A DNA stretch of 64,000 nucleotides from Zantedeschia hybrid cultivar (Eukaryota > Streptophyta > Magnoliopsida > Alismatales > Araceae): NCBI GenBank assembly GCA_030544215.1, contig JARZZO010000003.1, forward strand, positions 36,150,379 through 36,214,378, read 5' to 3'. Below, piece by piece: positions 10,922 through 21,753 of this stretch. Below the pieces are notes generated by a model, which saw only the letters and a program-made list of their open reading frames with translations, had not been told where the DNA came from and made no database searches. How positions within the stretch are numbered: position 1 is the first letter of the stretch; each line of letters begins with the position of its first letter. The position numbers were made by a program, and so were the translations under genes.

Positions 10922-12494
10922 TAATATAATCTCCTAGGCACAGTGGAAAAATAAAACGATTCCATGTATCGGGTTGTTGGGATCGTAAAACGGACAATTT
11001 AAATTAAAACGAGGAAGAACTGTTCTTCACATTTGCGGGGTTTCGAATCTCCCATGGATTCAACCGTTTCGGTAATCGCGCACGCGCACGATCTCTGGAG
11101 GTATCCACACGAGCTCCCGATGCAGTCGCGATTTCCCCCTCGGCTTTAGTACTTTGACCCAATCTCAAATCCACCATGCAATCGAAAAGTAGAAGAGAAA
11201 GAGGTCTTCTTCAAGAGAGAGAGAGAGGAGAGAGAAACTCTAAGAAGGGATGTCTTGTTTGTCCAACCACATCCACCCCTCCCCTCGGCCTCCTTTTATA
11301 AGAATTAAGGATAAGCACAAGGTTTAATTCTCATGATTATCCAAAAGCTTGGCCTTGGATAATTCTCCATTTAAATATTCATGTTTATCCTGCGGCTTTT
11401 CACAAAACCCCAGATAAATATAATATTTAACATCTCTCACTGTCTTACGAGAACTTTTATGTGTGTTACCCTCCAGGCCCATATATCAGTCTGGTTTTAG
11501 GCCCCATTAAACTTAGAACTAATTCTAAAGTTTAGTATTTATTAATTATTATTGAAACATCATATGTTAAATAATTAATTCTATAAATAAGTGGTTTATC
11601 ATGTGATGATTAATCCACTTGACCTTCTGACCATGAACGGCACCAAACACTACCTCATGATCCCAGAAGATATAAGGGATACTATTCCCTTTATTTGAAC
11701 CTTTCCGTTTGCAGATACCGCACAGATAAAATCCTTCACTCATCCAATGTCCCAATAACGCAAGGGTATGGTTTTACAGTCAAATCATTTATGGCATTAT
11801 TTAGATGGTTCTAGTACTCAGTTAACTTCTAGAAAGACATCTCTTTCAGTTGACCCTGGCCAGGGATTTCTGTGTACACATCCATAGGACATTCTCTCTC
11901 CGGTCATATACAAAGAGTGAGTGATCCCCTGTTGTTCACTCAATTACCTTCGCAAGCTTTCCACTATGTCTGAGAGACTGACTATCGTTGACTTAATGGT
12001 TAAAGTCCACTAGCCAAAGAATCAAGTCACAATGGTCTACAAGTAAGGTATCATTGGTGACTCAGGTCAAAGGACCAACTGTGCTATTGCAACAATTGAA
12101 TTCTCTGGTTGACTATTAGGTATAATGACCATCCATAAATTTAAGTTCGGATTTGTTCAGTGAACTCATTCTCTAATGAGCACCCACAAGTTTGTCTTAG
12201 TGTCACCACACAAGTGAATGTGAGATCATTCACCCTCATCATATGAGCAGAAATAACTCGTGTCGATCTTATCGGATATTTGATGTCCAATTCAAATATC
12301 CTATGATCGAGAACTGTTTAAGATAAGTGACTAAGAATATTGATCTCACTATCATGATCTCATCATGATTCAATATCCTACATACTTGTCTACGGACCTT
12401 CATTACGATAGTTAATTTGAGAGAACTAGAAATGAATAAATAATTGCCTTTATTAATAATCTGAACTAGAGTGTACAATGATTGGCTTTGAGAG
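10922..12494 (-). repeat. 5' LTR of copia-1, 3'-clipped
   Basis: It is alignable over 1.57 kb with the solo copia LTR at 32252-33836, including the agaacnGTTCTTCAC and cgcgcacgcgcacgatctct blocks. The plus-strand right end stops at gattggctttgag, about 17 bp short of the expected end. It runs directly into Tat-1 sequence, so the outer end was removed and no target duplication can be read. Confidence 0.82.
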
Positions 12495-12605
12495 AAGCCA
12501 GAAAGGGACTCACCATCGTCAGAGAAGACGAGAGTGAGAGGAGAGAGAATGAGAGTAAGAGAATAAGGGAGAAGAAGGCTCGGGCTCGGGCTCAGATAGT
12601 AAGTT

Positions 12606-13172
12606 AAGCTAAATCGTGTCGACCATAGAAGACGTGGTTCAGTGGCACACAAACTGTGGCACAATTTGAAATTTTGAATTTTAGTGAATGTCGTTGATCA
12701 TGGATGACGCATTTTAGAGAATTACCGCCTTGGTTAGACAGGACCGTACCATGAAAAATCTTGGAAATCATGGAAAGCGTCGACCATGGACGACGTGATT
12801 CAGAGAATTAATGTATGGAAAATTGTGGAAAGTACGGTTGAAGTCATGAAAGGCATCGACCATGGACGACGTGATTAAGAGAATTAATGTATGGAAAATT
12901 ATGGAAAGTACGGTTGAAATCATGAAAGGCGTCAACCATGGACGACGTGATTCAGAGAATTAATGTATGGAAAATTGTGGAAAGTATGGGAGAAGTGATG
13001 ATAGGCATCGACCATGGCCGACGTGATTCGGGGAATTAATATGTTGGAAATTAAGAAAAATATCAACGAAAATGTGAAAGGCGTCAAGCATGATTGACGT
13101 GATTTAGAACCATTCAAGGAATAATTTTAAAATTTTGAAAATTGAATTTGGCTAAAAGGCATCACTCTGAGT
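12606..13172. repeat. Cluster of GGCGTC...GACG palindromes in Tat-1
   Basis: About eight units at 60-80 bp spacing. Five share the core gtcgaccatggacgac or a close variant, and intervening sequence (ttaatgtatggaaaattgtgg) is also repeated. The cluster therefore partly arose by tandem duplication of a unit of about 75 bp. Confidence 0.75.
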
Positions 13173-13372
13173 GGATGCGATTTGGATTGATGCAGTCGAA
13201 ATACTGATTTGTAAGGAAAACAAGCTATTTTGATTAAGGAAACATTTCATAAAATTGCACAATAATAAGAAAGGATCTTTATGGCATTAAAGGAAATATT
13301 TTCTATTAAAAAAGTAAAATTTGAAGTACATCAAGTTTTGGGGAGAAGCTGAGAGCTTTCAGGCCGAATTTT

Positions 13373-14826
13373 CTAAAGTTCTTTTACATAATTTTTCCAG
13401 AGCTTCCGATTTGCCTCATGAGGAAGTTTCACACAATGAGTGAAATCGATGTTCCACAAAGTCGCAATAAGCTTTATCGCCTCGAAGTCTTCATCAGTTC
13501 CTAAAGCCCGCTTCTTAATAGTAGAAAGACTGAAAATCTCTAAAAATTCATAGCGTGGCATGCCAAGTTGAGGATGACAACAATGAGGATTATACAAGAC
13601 GAACTCAGTCGCCCCAATCGGTTGGAGCTTTGTGCCTACACAACGGTGCACCCGAACCACATTTTCCTGGAGAGCGAGTGGTGTAGATTCGAAGCCAGTC
13701 CTCGGCATGGTCTTAAGATAATTGCACCAATCAGCTCGACTCTTGAGGTTGGGCACTCGATTGGTCATGTTGTTGTTGAACTTTACTGCATTAGCAGTGT
13801 GAAAGATGGGACTGTACTGGCATATCTTGGACATCTTGGGAACCTCTTCCTCATTGTGGTTGAACTTGAAGTGAAGATCGATCTATAAGGCAAGGAGTAG
13901 CATACTACCATGAGGAGGCTGACCGATAGGAGCCGCTGAGAGCCCACTGTAAAGATAGGTTAGAATTATTGTGCTTATCTGCTTCCCTATGAATATCCTA
14001 CAAATCACGTTGAGTTGATCTTCTGGTAATATGTTTTCCTGGGCAGGGAATAGGAGAGCTCCAGCAAAGCATATAATGAATGCAATCATTATGGTCTCCA
14101 TATCTTTCTCCTTAACATCTTCCATTTTCTCCAAAGTCCATTCTGCCAGCTTCGCTAGATTAATCCCTTTCTGAGTAAGAACACTCTGCATTTCTTTTGG
14201 ACTTTCCATAATCTTTTTTAAGAACTTGTGAGAGGTGACCTTTTCCCTCATAAGCAACATATCAGTCACATCAGGTTCTTCACTATTAGACTTGAGTTTT
14301 GGAAGTCCTAAGAGTAATTCAGCTTCCTCTAGTAGGATGGTAGGTTCAAAGGAAGTAAAAAGGAAAGCGTGTGTTTGAGGATGCCATAGTTTTATAAGCG
14401 TGTGTTTGAGGATGCCATAGTTTTATAAGCGTGTCCATCACGGCCCAATCCATATACACACTCTTATAGTGCTTAGCATGCACTACCACGCTTTGTATAT
14501 GCCACTTTGAGATGAAAGATTGCATAGAAAGAGTGAATTTCTCCACTAATTTTGGAATCCATGAGAGTGGAGTAAATCTCCTTGGGTTAGGGAAAAAGGA
14601 TATCCTTTGAAAGGAAAGAGAAGTGGCATGGTGTTATCACATTGAAAAAGACGAAATTGGAGCATGGAGAAAAGATGTATACGAAGAAAATTTGAATTGA
14701 AAAGATAGAAGAACTTACCTTTAAGTTTGGATCTCGCCCACTTAGGTAACCCTATATGTTAGAGAGCCTCTCAATCTCCCTCTTTACCTTCTTGTTTGAT
14801 GAAGAATCCCTTGAAAAGTTTGACAT
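13373..14826 (-). pseudogene. Antisense PMD-like gene of Tat-1 (broken copy)
   Basis: This is the homologue of the Tat-2 gene at 61427-62816, on the strand opposite the retroelement genes. Exon 1 is read from an ATG at 14826 to a GTAAGT donor after 14719 (36 codons, phase 0). It ends GRDPNLK beside GRNPNLQ in Tat-2 and contains an in-frame TAG. Exon 2 is spread over several frames: 14346-14546 (FISKWHIQSVVVHAKHYKS), 13883-14269 (LTQKGINLAKLAEWTLEKM, YLYSGLSAAPIGQPPHG) and 13373-13834 (VPNLKSRADWCNYLKTM, TEFVLYNPHCC). A 31-bp tandem duplication at 14367-14428 shifts the frame. Function unknown; the family resemblance is to plant-mobile-domain-like proteins. Not expected to be functional. Confidence 0.75.
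14367..14428. repeat. 31-bp tandem duplication inside the Tat-1 pseudogene
   Basis: Two adjacent identical copies start gcgtgtgtttgaggatgcca. The length is not a multiple of three, so it breaks the antisense frame at the WHPQTH motif. Confidence 0.9.
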
Positions 14827-14829
14827 CTT

Positions 14830-15939
14830 GATTTCTTCCTTGCTTTCTTCCTTCCCTTTCTTCCTTCCTCTTGATCTCTTCGAGAATCCACTAGCCTTGC
14901 ACTTTCCAAAGCTTGTTGTGATGAATTGAGCTAAGAGAGGAGGGGTTATGTAGAAGGATTCACGCTTGATTGAAGACCCTTTCCGAATTGAAAGAGAGAG
15001 TTTAAGCGAGGAAACTTATGTTTGGGGTGGAGTCAGAAAGAGAGCTGTTTCGGTAACTTGAATCACGTCGGCTCGACACGACGTCATTCGAATGATGTCG
15101 ACTCACGTCGACGCCTTTTAAAAATGATGTTGTTGGCTTTGGAAAATTGAATATTTGATGATAATTTTCTATTTGCATGATGTTACTAACGAAGTTTGAT
15201 TGCAGAAAAATACGAAAAAATGCAATACTATGGAATCTCACAGAAATCATTGAAATGACAGTTATCTCTTCACCAGTATTCTTTCATGTATTTAATTTAC
15301 ATTATTGTTACTATATGTTAAATATTTATTAGATTGTATTAAGGACCTTGTGGTTCTGATGAAGCTGAAATTTGAGTTCCCCTCTATAAAAAATAATGAT
15401 GATTCTAGAAGATTTTTAATTGTACGGATAGGCCGTTGGATTGTTAATTGAGGGGACGATAGTTCCATATTTGTAAGACGGTGCGAGAACAAATGAGTTT
15501 GAGCTTAGCACTGAATTGTAGGATTGGTGTCTTGACTCGTCAACAATAATTTAGAAATATTATCCTTGATTAATTTATATTTTATTTTATTTTAATTTTT
15601 CTTTTTAGCCCAACATGCATTCATATAGGATTTTGAAATCGTCGTGGTAAAAATTTGTTAATGATTAAATATCAGACTATTGACCTAATAAGTCCCAACG
15701 TGATATGAAATATTCTATTCTGAATTGATCTCTCAATTATCTTTGAAGTTTTCTGAAGATATTTTTGAAATTTTATCTTGCTTGGATCTTTATCCCATAT
15801 TTCTTTATTTCCTTTTAAGATCCTCCATGGTTAAAAAACGTCCACATTGACTGGTAATTGCTCTTCATGGTAAAGCCTGCAAGGTTTGTAACCTAGGGTA
15901 CTTTCCTTCGTAGAGGTTCGACTTTATTTTGTTTCCTTT
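14830..15939 (+). other. Tat-1 untranslated 3' region
   Basis: No gene is seen. 15290-15939 is collinear with 63300-63990 of Tat-2, including aaggaccttgtg and the cggataggccgttgg block. Two palindromes lie at about 15060-15120. Confidence 0.6.
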
Positions 15940-16517
15940 GTCTATCTCATGTAGATAGGATTCATTCCATTAATCTCTTTGAGCTACTTCGTTGAATTAG
16001 CGTCACTCATGGTCGACGTCATTTAGATTTCTAGTCGAAATTAATTATGACTCAAATTCCTTAATCGATAAGGATTAAGCTGAATGGCGTCACCCAAGAT
16101 CGACATGATTTAGCTTTCTTAATCCTTCTCGATTGCCAATTTGACTCTTAGTTAATTTCTTATTTATCTAAATCGCATCTTTCGTGGTCGACATGTTTTA
16201 AATTTTCTATTTATTTTTCTTTTTTTTAGAATTACCTTTCTTATTTTGGCCCTTCAAAAGACATCATCGTAGGCCGACGTATTTCTAATTGGCGTCGTCT
16301 TGGGTCAATGTGATTTAGTGAATTAATGATAAGTATAGTTTGGCCGAGATTGTATGGTTTCTATAGTGAAAATGTTTCTAAATTGATGATATTTATCCAT
16401 GTCAATTTGGAGGCCAAAAGAGAGCCTTTCGAAGCTCAAATTGCTCCAAGCAACACTCTATATATATATAACCCCTTTGAGTCTTCAAAGAGGTTGACCA
16501 TTGCATGAATTGAAGCT
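15940..16517 (+). repeat. Tat-1 LTR-like 3' terminal sequence (truncated)
   Basis: It is alignable with the 5' half of the solo Tat LTR (9220-9720): the same order of palindromes at about 16000, 16085, 16175 and 16260, a ttggccgaga block, and tatatatataacc in place of tataaata. The LTR start is not clear. It ends at about 16517 where Tekay LTR sequence begins. Confidence 0.55.
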
Positions 16518-18629
16518 CTCTGGGATTGTCAGAGTACGACCCTGACATGTTTTCTGAACGGCGTCTGTGTAGAACGACGCGTTTCAGAGTCCTGTCAGAG
16601 CAGCCGTCACATCATCTGATGGGCGTCCGTCTATGTCGACGTGTTTTAGCCATCTCTGGTTAACCCCGCGAGCCCTCCTTCTTTCCCTCATTTTTCTTCC
16701 TCCTCTCTTTCTCTCCTCCGTTCCCGCGATCCCGGCGGCAGCCCCTCCTCCTCCCTCTTTTCCTTCCACCATTTCATCTTTCCCTCCACTCCATCCCATA
16801 CCTAGCTCCCACCACTACCACCTCCACTTCCACTGCGGCGTTTTACTCTCCGGACGACGGCCGACGTCACGGTGGAGTAAGGACGACCACGGCGGTACCG
16901 GCGGCGGCGTGGGGCGAGTCGGGTGGACGGCTTGAAGCTTGGAGGAGTTCAGGTAACCGGTAGGGTGACGGTTCCCGGTTCCCATAGTATTGTGTTTTAA
17001 ACCATGTTTCCCTCATCTGAGCATGTTATGGATCTTTGGTTTTGGGAATAGAACAAGCATGTTTAAGAGCTCTTCTTGATGATATGGGGGATTTCTATGA
17101 ATGTGGTTTCCCAAAGGTTGAATTCGCCCCTCTTTCTCCTCTGTTTTGGGTGATTTTGGGTTTTTCGGGGTTGAAAAAGGGAGCCTCGAGCTCATGACAG
17201 ACCCGGTTCCTGGCGTTGAAAGACGTCATGCATGGACGACGCCTTGTTGAAGGGCGTCGGGCCATCACGACGCCTTTTAGGCAGGAATCGCCTCACTGAG
17301 GGTCTGCCAGTTCGGGGATTCTGGGACTAAAAGACGTCATGGGTAGGCGACGCGATTTGAATAGCGTCGGGTAACCATGACGCCTTTTAAGGCAGAAATC
17401 CCCTGATTAATGTCTTCTGCATTCCTGGATTTCTATACTAAATGGCGTCTGAGGATGTCGACGCCTTTCAAAAGGCAACCACTGGTGTCGACGCCTTTTA
17501 GGCCTGATTCTGAAGACAGTGTTTTACATGAACCAGTACTTGGAGCCTGAATGGCGTCGGCCTTGGGCGACGCGATTCAAGACAGAACTACACTAATTCA
17601 TGCCAGTAAAATGTGTTCATACTGTTAGATAGATGGTTAGTGCATGCTTTAGTGTAATCGGTAGAGATGGATTCTTCACGACCGAATGGCACTACGTTGA
17701 GTGTCGTGCGATCGCGGGCTTTTCACGTGACCGGATCGTACTGTGCCGGGTTTTGTGTTACTGTGGACCTGGAGTGACAGTTGTAGCGCTATATCACCCT
17801 GTGCTGGTGTGGGTGGAGCACAGCGCCGGTGGGGGCGTGGGCGGGGTGACGCCTAGTGAGAGAGGGTCACCTGGTGAACCCCGGGGTCAGCTAGTACCGG
17901 TGTGGGCGTGGTACATTCGGAGTGTCACTCATGCTGAGGGAAGGAGTAACCACCTGAGCTAGTTGGGCCGGAGTAGCTAGAATGCTATCCGAGGGGTTAC
18001 TGCTTGGTCTTAGCGGGTCGAGATTTTCCCCACTGTTGTTTGCGTGGTTGGCGTGTTCTATCGAGACGGCAGTTGTAGGTTCCTTAGTCGTCTGGTTTAG
18101 AAATATGCATGATTAATACTTTTCGACTGCATGTTATTTCACGTTGAAAATTAGGAATTGTACTTACCACTGTGCTTGTTACTTTACCGTCGGCTGTGTT
18201 TTACACTTGTGGGTGTGTGTGCGTGGGCAGTGGGGATCGAAGGATCCCTACTGAGTCTTGTCTTTGAGACTCACCCCTGCGGTTTTCAGGTGAGGACTCC
18301 CAGCAGACCTAGCGAGGAGAGTGCGGCCGTGTGTTGAGCGCCGTCAGCGGTTATTCCGGGGTATGCCCCGACGTAGTTGTTATTTTATTTCTGGCCTGTA
18401 TGTTTAATTATTTCCTTTCTGTTGGAGTATGTAATTATTTGCTGTATCGAGTTGCATTGTAATAATTTTTAATTCCTGCACCTTCATTTCAATTCAATGC
18501 GATGTGAATGTTTAGCTTAGTTTATTATTTATTTCCCAGACTTACTTAGATCCTGGTTTGGTCCCAAATTAATGATTCGGTACCCATTTAGTAATCGGAT
18601 CCCCGATTATAGGGTGGCGGGTCGTTACA
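16518..18629 (+). repeat. 5'-truncated Tekay LTR (Tekay-C)
   Basis: From ctctgggattgtcagag it is collinear with the Tekay-B LTR to its end, GGCGGGTCGTTACA. About 250 bp of the LTR start are missing. No primer site follows, since copia-2 leader begins at 18630, so it is a truncated solo LTR. It carries about nine palindromes (16555-17582) and the CT-rich segment at 16660-16740. Confidence 0.85.
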
Positions 18630-18671
18630 ATACTCGTCTCATAACGATGGTTAGCTTAGACCAGAATTAAT

Positions 18672-18806
18672 GGCTTGTTGTGCTATCCACAAGGCCATTA
18701 AATCTCTAGAGACCGAAGCTATGATCGGATATTGTAAGGAGTTGCAAGTTCCATGAGATGGGTACTCTTTGATTGCATTGCAGTTTATTGTGCTATCAAC
18801 GAGGCT
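18672..18806 (+). repeat. Two leader stem-loops of copia-2
   Basis: ttgttgtgctatccacaagg (18675-18694) and attgtgctatcaacgagg (18787-18804) are the plus-sense counterparts of the four stem-loops in the copia-1 leader. Confidence 0.65.
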
Positions 18807-18991
18807 GTAATGCAAGACATTGAGATTCTGATCCCCACTAGGAGACTGTCAGCGTCTCCTGTTCTGTATAGCTGAGAGTTATACAGTCCGTCGAAAATTA
18901 GTGGGAGTTAAAACTTGATCAAAAGACCATATCATGTTTTATTTAATAACTAAACATCTGCTAAAATAAATTTTATCTCCTGTAGGGAATT

Positions 18992-19345
18992 ATGTTGTCA
19001 AATAACCCACTCCGTAGCATACTTGATATCAAACTTTTGACTAGCCTGAACTACTCGGAATGGCTCAAAAACCTGAAGAATGTCTTCAGGTCTGAGCATG
19101 TTGCCTACTTCCTTGGAGCTGATCCTCCTGTTGAACTGACATTGGATGCCCTTGGAGTAGAGATGATAGCTAATGATAAAATGAAGAAAGACAATGTTAA
19201 AGGAGTAGTAAAAGGTGACTGCTTCTACTGTAAGCAGAATGGTCACTGGAACAGGAACTGCAAGGAGTTCCTCAGCGATAAAGCTTATGGAAAGGTGAAG
19301 CTATCAGAAGCTTCAGATATCTATATGATAGATATTAACTTATAA
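18992..19345 (+). pseudogene. copia-2 Gag, internally deleted
   Basis: The start M-L-S-N-N-P-L-R-S-I-L-D corresponds to the copia-1 Gag N-terminus, and CFYCKQNGHWNRNC is an intact CX2CX4HX4C nucleocapsid knuckle at about residue 78. The frame is only 117 aa against about 296 in copia-1. The whole central capsid region is missing: residue 58 or so jumps from the N-terminal domain straight to the basic linker. A TAA at 19343-19345 separates it from protease, although the frame continues. Confidence 0.8.
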
Positions 19346-20268
19346 GTTAGAGATTCCACATCTTGGGTATTAGATATCGGATGTGCTTCTCATATCTGTT
19401 ATGATATGCAGACACTGACAAGTAGGCGCAAGCAGAGAAAAGGCGAGGTGGAATTAAGGCTAGGAAACGGCACAAAAGTTGCGGCGATAGCTGTAGGGAC
19501 AGCAAACCTCAGGCTTCCATCGGGAGACATCTTATCATTAGAAGATTGTTATTATGTTCCTAACATAATAAAGAACATCATATCAGTATCTTGTTTGGAC
19601 AAGATAGGATATAGGTTGTCTATTGAGAATAGAAGTTGTTCGATTTATTATAGTAATAAATCAATAGCTTCAGCATCTTTAGTTAACAGTTTATATCTTT
19701 TAGATGTTTCTTATTACAATTTTCACATTGATAAAACTCTTAAGAAGAGCAAGAATTGTGTGAACTAAGCCTAAATGTGGCATTGTAGAGTTGGACACAT
19801 TGGAGAAAGCAGGTTACAAAAGTTGCACAAACATGGTTATTTAACTACATTCGATTATAAATTGTTTGCGACATGTGAGTCCTGCCTTCTGGAAAAGATG
19901 GAAAAATCTCTATTTACTGGACATGGAGAACATGCTAAGGACGTTATGGGATTAATACATTCAGATGTATGTGGTCCCATGTCCACCCAAGCCAAAGGTG
20001 GCTTCTCGTACTTCATCGTGTTCACCGACGACTTCTCAAGATTCGGCTATGTGTACTTAATGAAGTACAAGTCGGAAGCATTTGAGAAGTTCAAGAATGA
20101 GGTAGAGAAGCAGTTAGGAAAGAGTATTAAAGCTCTTCGATCAGATCGAGGAGGAGAATACTTGAGTACTAATTTCACACAATTCTTAAAGGATAGTGGT
20201 ATTATTTCTCAGCTGACCTCTCCATATACACCACTAATGAATGGGGCATCAGAAAGGAGGAATCATAC
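19346..20268 (+). pseudogene. copia-2 protease, pre-integrase and integrase (truncated)
   Basis: It is in the same frame as gag. The protease core reads V-L-D-I-G-C-A-S-H-I-C at about 19367-19399, where DTG has become DIG, which removes a catalytic-loop residue. Next come RLGNGTKV and DCYYVPNIIKNIIS, then the pre-integrase block MWHCRVGHIG after two TAA codons (about 19766-19774). The integrase follows with C-x-x-C, LIHSDVCGPMS, FTDDFSRFGYVY, RSDRGGEYLST and SERRNHT. The Athila LTR starts right after the catalytic-Glu block. Confidence 0.82.
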
Positions 20269-21737
20269 TGATCGTTCCGAATTGTGTGTCGTTAACCACT
20301 CATAAGAACGTTCAATCTAAATTTATTCGGCTCATGTAAATTCGATTTTGAAAATTAATAATGGTGAGTCCGAGTCGATCCACAGGGAGTTAAATTTTTA
20401 ATTTTGAAAACTTTAGTTTTTAATTATATAAAAAGTTGAGAATTTGAATTGATTAAGTACCTAATTATATTAAACTAAAGTTACAAATTTAACTAATCTA
20501 ATTTTTAAAAGCACAAATACAACCACATTCAAAATTGAGAAGAGAGAGAGATTAACAAAAGATTGCAAAAATACTATAACTTCTATATTGAACTAATCAA
20601 ATTTTATGCAACAAGAAATAATAAACAATAACAACTTAACTTAACTAAACTAAAATAAACCAAAAGAAGTACAAAAGAAAATAAATAAATAATAGGGCAA
20701 GTTTAAGCAGTGGGTGTTTCAATCTTCAAGTGCGCTGGAGTGCGGCTGCTTCAAGCTAGTGGAGGTGCAGTGAACAGCTGCTGGCCGGGTGGTGGATGCT
20801 GTGAACAAGGTGCGTGGAGCTGCTGGCTGGGCTTCAGCGGACGTGCCTGCATGCATGCAGGCGTGTGCTGGAGGAGCCGGGTATGCATGCGCTGGAAGCG
20901 CGTGGACGGTGCGTGCAGCTGCTGTTTGCTGGCTGGGCGTTGGTGCAACGCGTGGGGCTTCAAGTGTTGCCGCGTGGGTCTTCACCGGGCGTGCTGGAGG
21001 ATGCTGTGAATGCCGCGTGCTGGAGCTTCTGGCCGGTGGATGCCCGTGGGATGCGCTGGGGCGCTGCTCGAGGTGAGCTGGTGTTCGCTGGGCAGCGTGG
21101 TTGGGGAGCATGCACGGAAGCACGCGGGGGTGCGAGGAGCTGGGCAGCCGGCTACGTGCATGGGCGATGCGGCTGGTGGAGGCTGCTAGTGTTGCCGTGT
21201 GGAGGGCGTGCTGGAAAGGAGATAGAGAGAGAGATGGCGAGGGAGACGCTGAGAAGAGGAAGAGAAAACCGGAGAGAGAGAGGACAGAGGGAGAGAAAGA
21301 GAAACTGAGAGAGAGAGACATGGGAGACGCTGGCAAAGGAGAGAGTTGTGGGAGAGAGCGAGGTTGTCGGAGGGAAGGAAACCGGAGAGGAAGGTGGAAT
21401 AGGAATAAAGGGGAGAGAGGGAGACTGCGGGAAAACAGAGAAAGAGGAAAGGAGTATGCTGCGGGAAACTGGAGAGGAAGAAGGAATTACGCGGTTTGGG
21501 AAACTGGAGAGAAAGAAAGAATCAGAGGTCCGGTCTTGGGTACGTGAGGGATCTTTTTAAAGAGAAGGGAAGGAAGGTGTTTTTTAAAAAATGAAAGTGG
21601 GCTTTAGGAAGGCGGTTGGCCCTTCTTGGGTTCTTCTTGGCCATGGAATTAGGGCAACACTAGGGCCTCAAATGACGTTTTTACCCCTACTTTAATCTTT
21701 TGGACAAAATGAAGTCGAATTTATCGAAATTCGAACA
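20269..21737 (-). repeat. 3' LTR of Athila element (complete)
   Basis: The plus strand runs TGATCGTTCCG ... ATTCGAACA. The first 470 bp reappear at 29820-30290. 20710-21550 is unusually GC- and purine-rich with GAGAGA runs, which creates long spurious ORFs on both strands. Confidence 0.92.
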
Positions 21738-21740
21738 TTA

Positions 21741-21753
21741 GACCTCCCCCAAA
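21741..21753 (-). other. Polypurine tract of Athila element
   Basis: The minus strand reads tttgggggaggtc just before the LTR start. Confidence 0.75.

Larger units (their letters stand above)
1..12494 (-). mobile_element. Ty1/copia LTR retrotransposon copia-1 (left end outside window)
   Basis: Read on the minus strand the order is 5' LTR (10922-12494), primer site, a long leader, gag, protease, integrase, RT, RNase H, polypurine tract and 3' LTR (1-893). This is the Ty1/copia gene order, with integrase before RT. The zinc knuckle, the DTG protease site, a YVDD RT motif and an LTR of about 1.57 kb fit an Angela/Tork-like lineage, but that placement is tentative. The leader is interrupted by a solo Tekay LTR and a solo Tat LTR, each with a 5-bp target duplication. 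Coding frames are broken. The two LTRs differ more in their left than in their right portion, so it is not certain that they are a true pair. Confidence 0.75.
12495..16517 (+). mobile_element. Tat-1: 3' part of a Tat-type gypsy element
   Basis: The order matches Tat-2 from about 60730 onward: a purine-rich block, a palindrome cluster, an antisense gene, a stretch like 63250-64000 (both contain cggataggccgttggattgt), then LTR-like sequence with palindromes and a TATA motif. Gag, pol and the first antisense gene are absent. The left edge abuts the clipped copia LTR and the right edge abuts a truncated Tekay LTR. Both edges therefore look like deletion or rearrangement junctions. Confidence 0.7.
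18630..20268 (+). mobile_element. copia-2: 5' part of a second copia element
   Basis: Leader, gag, protease and the first two-thirds of integrase are in order on the plus strand. The left side is cut by the Tekay-C LTR and the right side by the Athila insertion inside the integrase motif GASERRNHT. The right portion is absent from the window, because the other end of the Athila element is fused to Tekay-A. It is related to copia-1 but clearly diverged. Confidence 0.85.

Noticed and set aside
15952..15965. Tat-1 3' LTR start at tgtagatagg
   Set aside because: The collinear Tat-2 sequence reads catccagacatg, not an LTR start, and there is no purine tract in front.
20710..21560. Long overlapping ORFs on both strands (up to 205 aa)
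   Set aside because: They lie wholly in the Athila LTR, are compositionally biased by GC/GA repeats and carry no domain.
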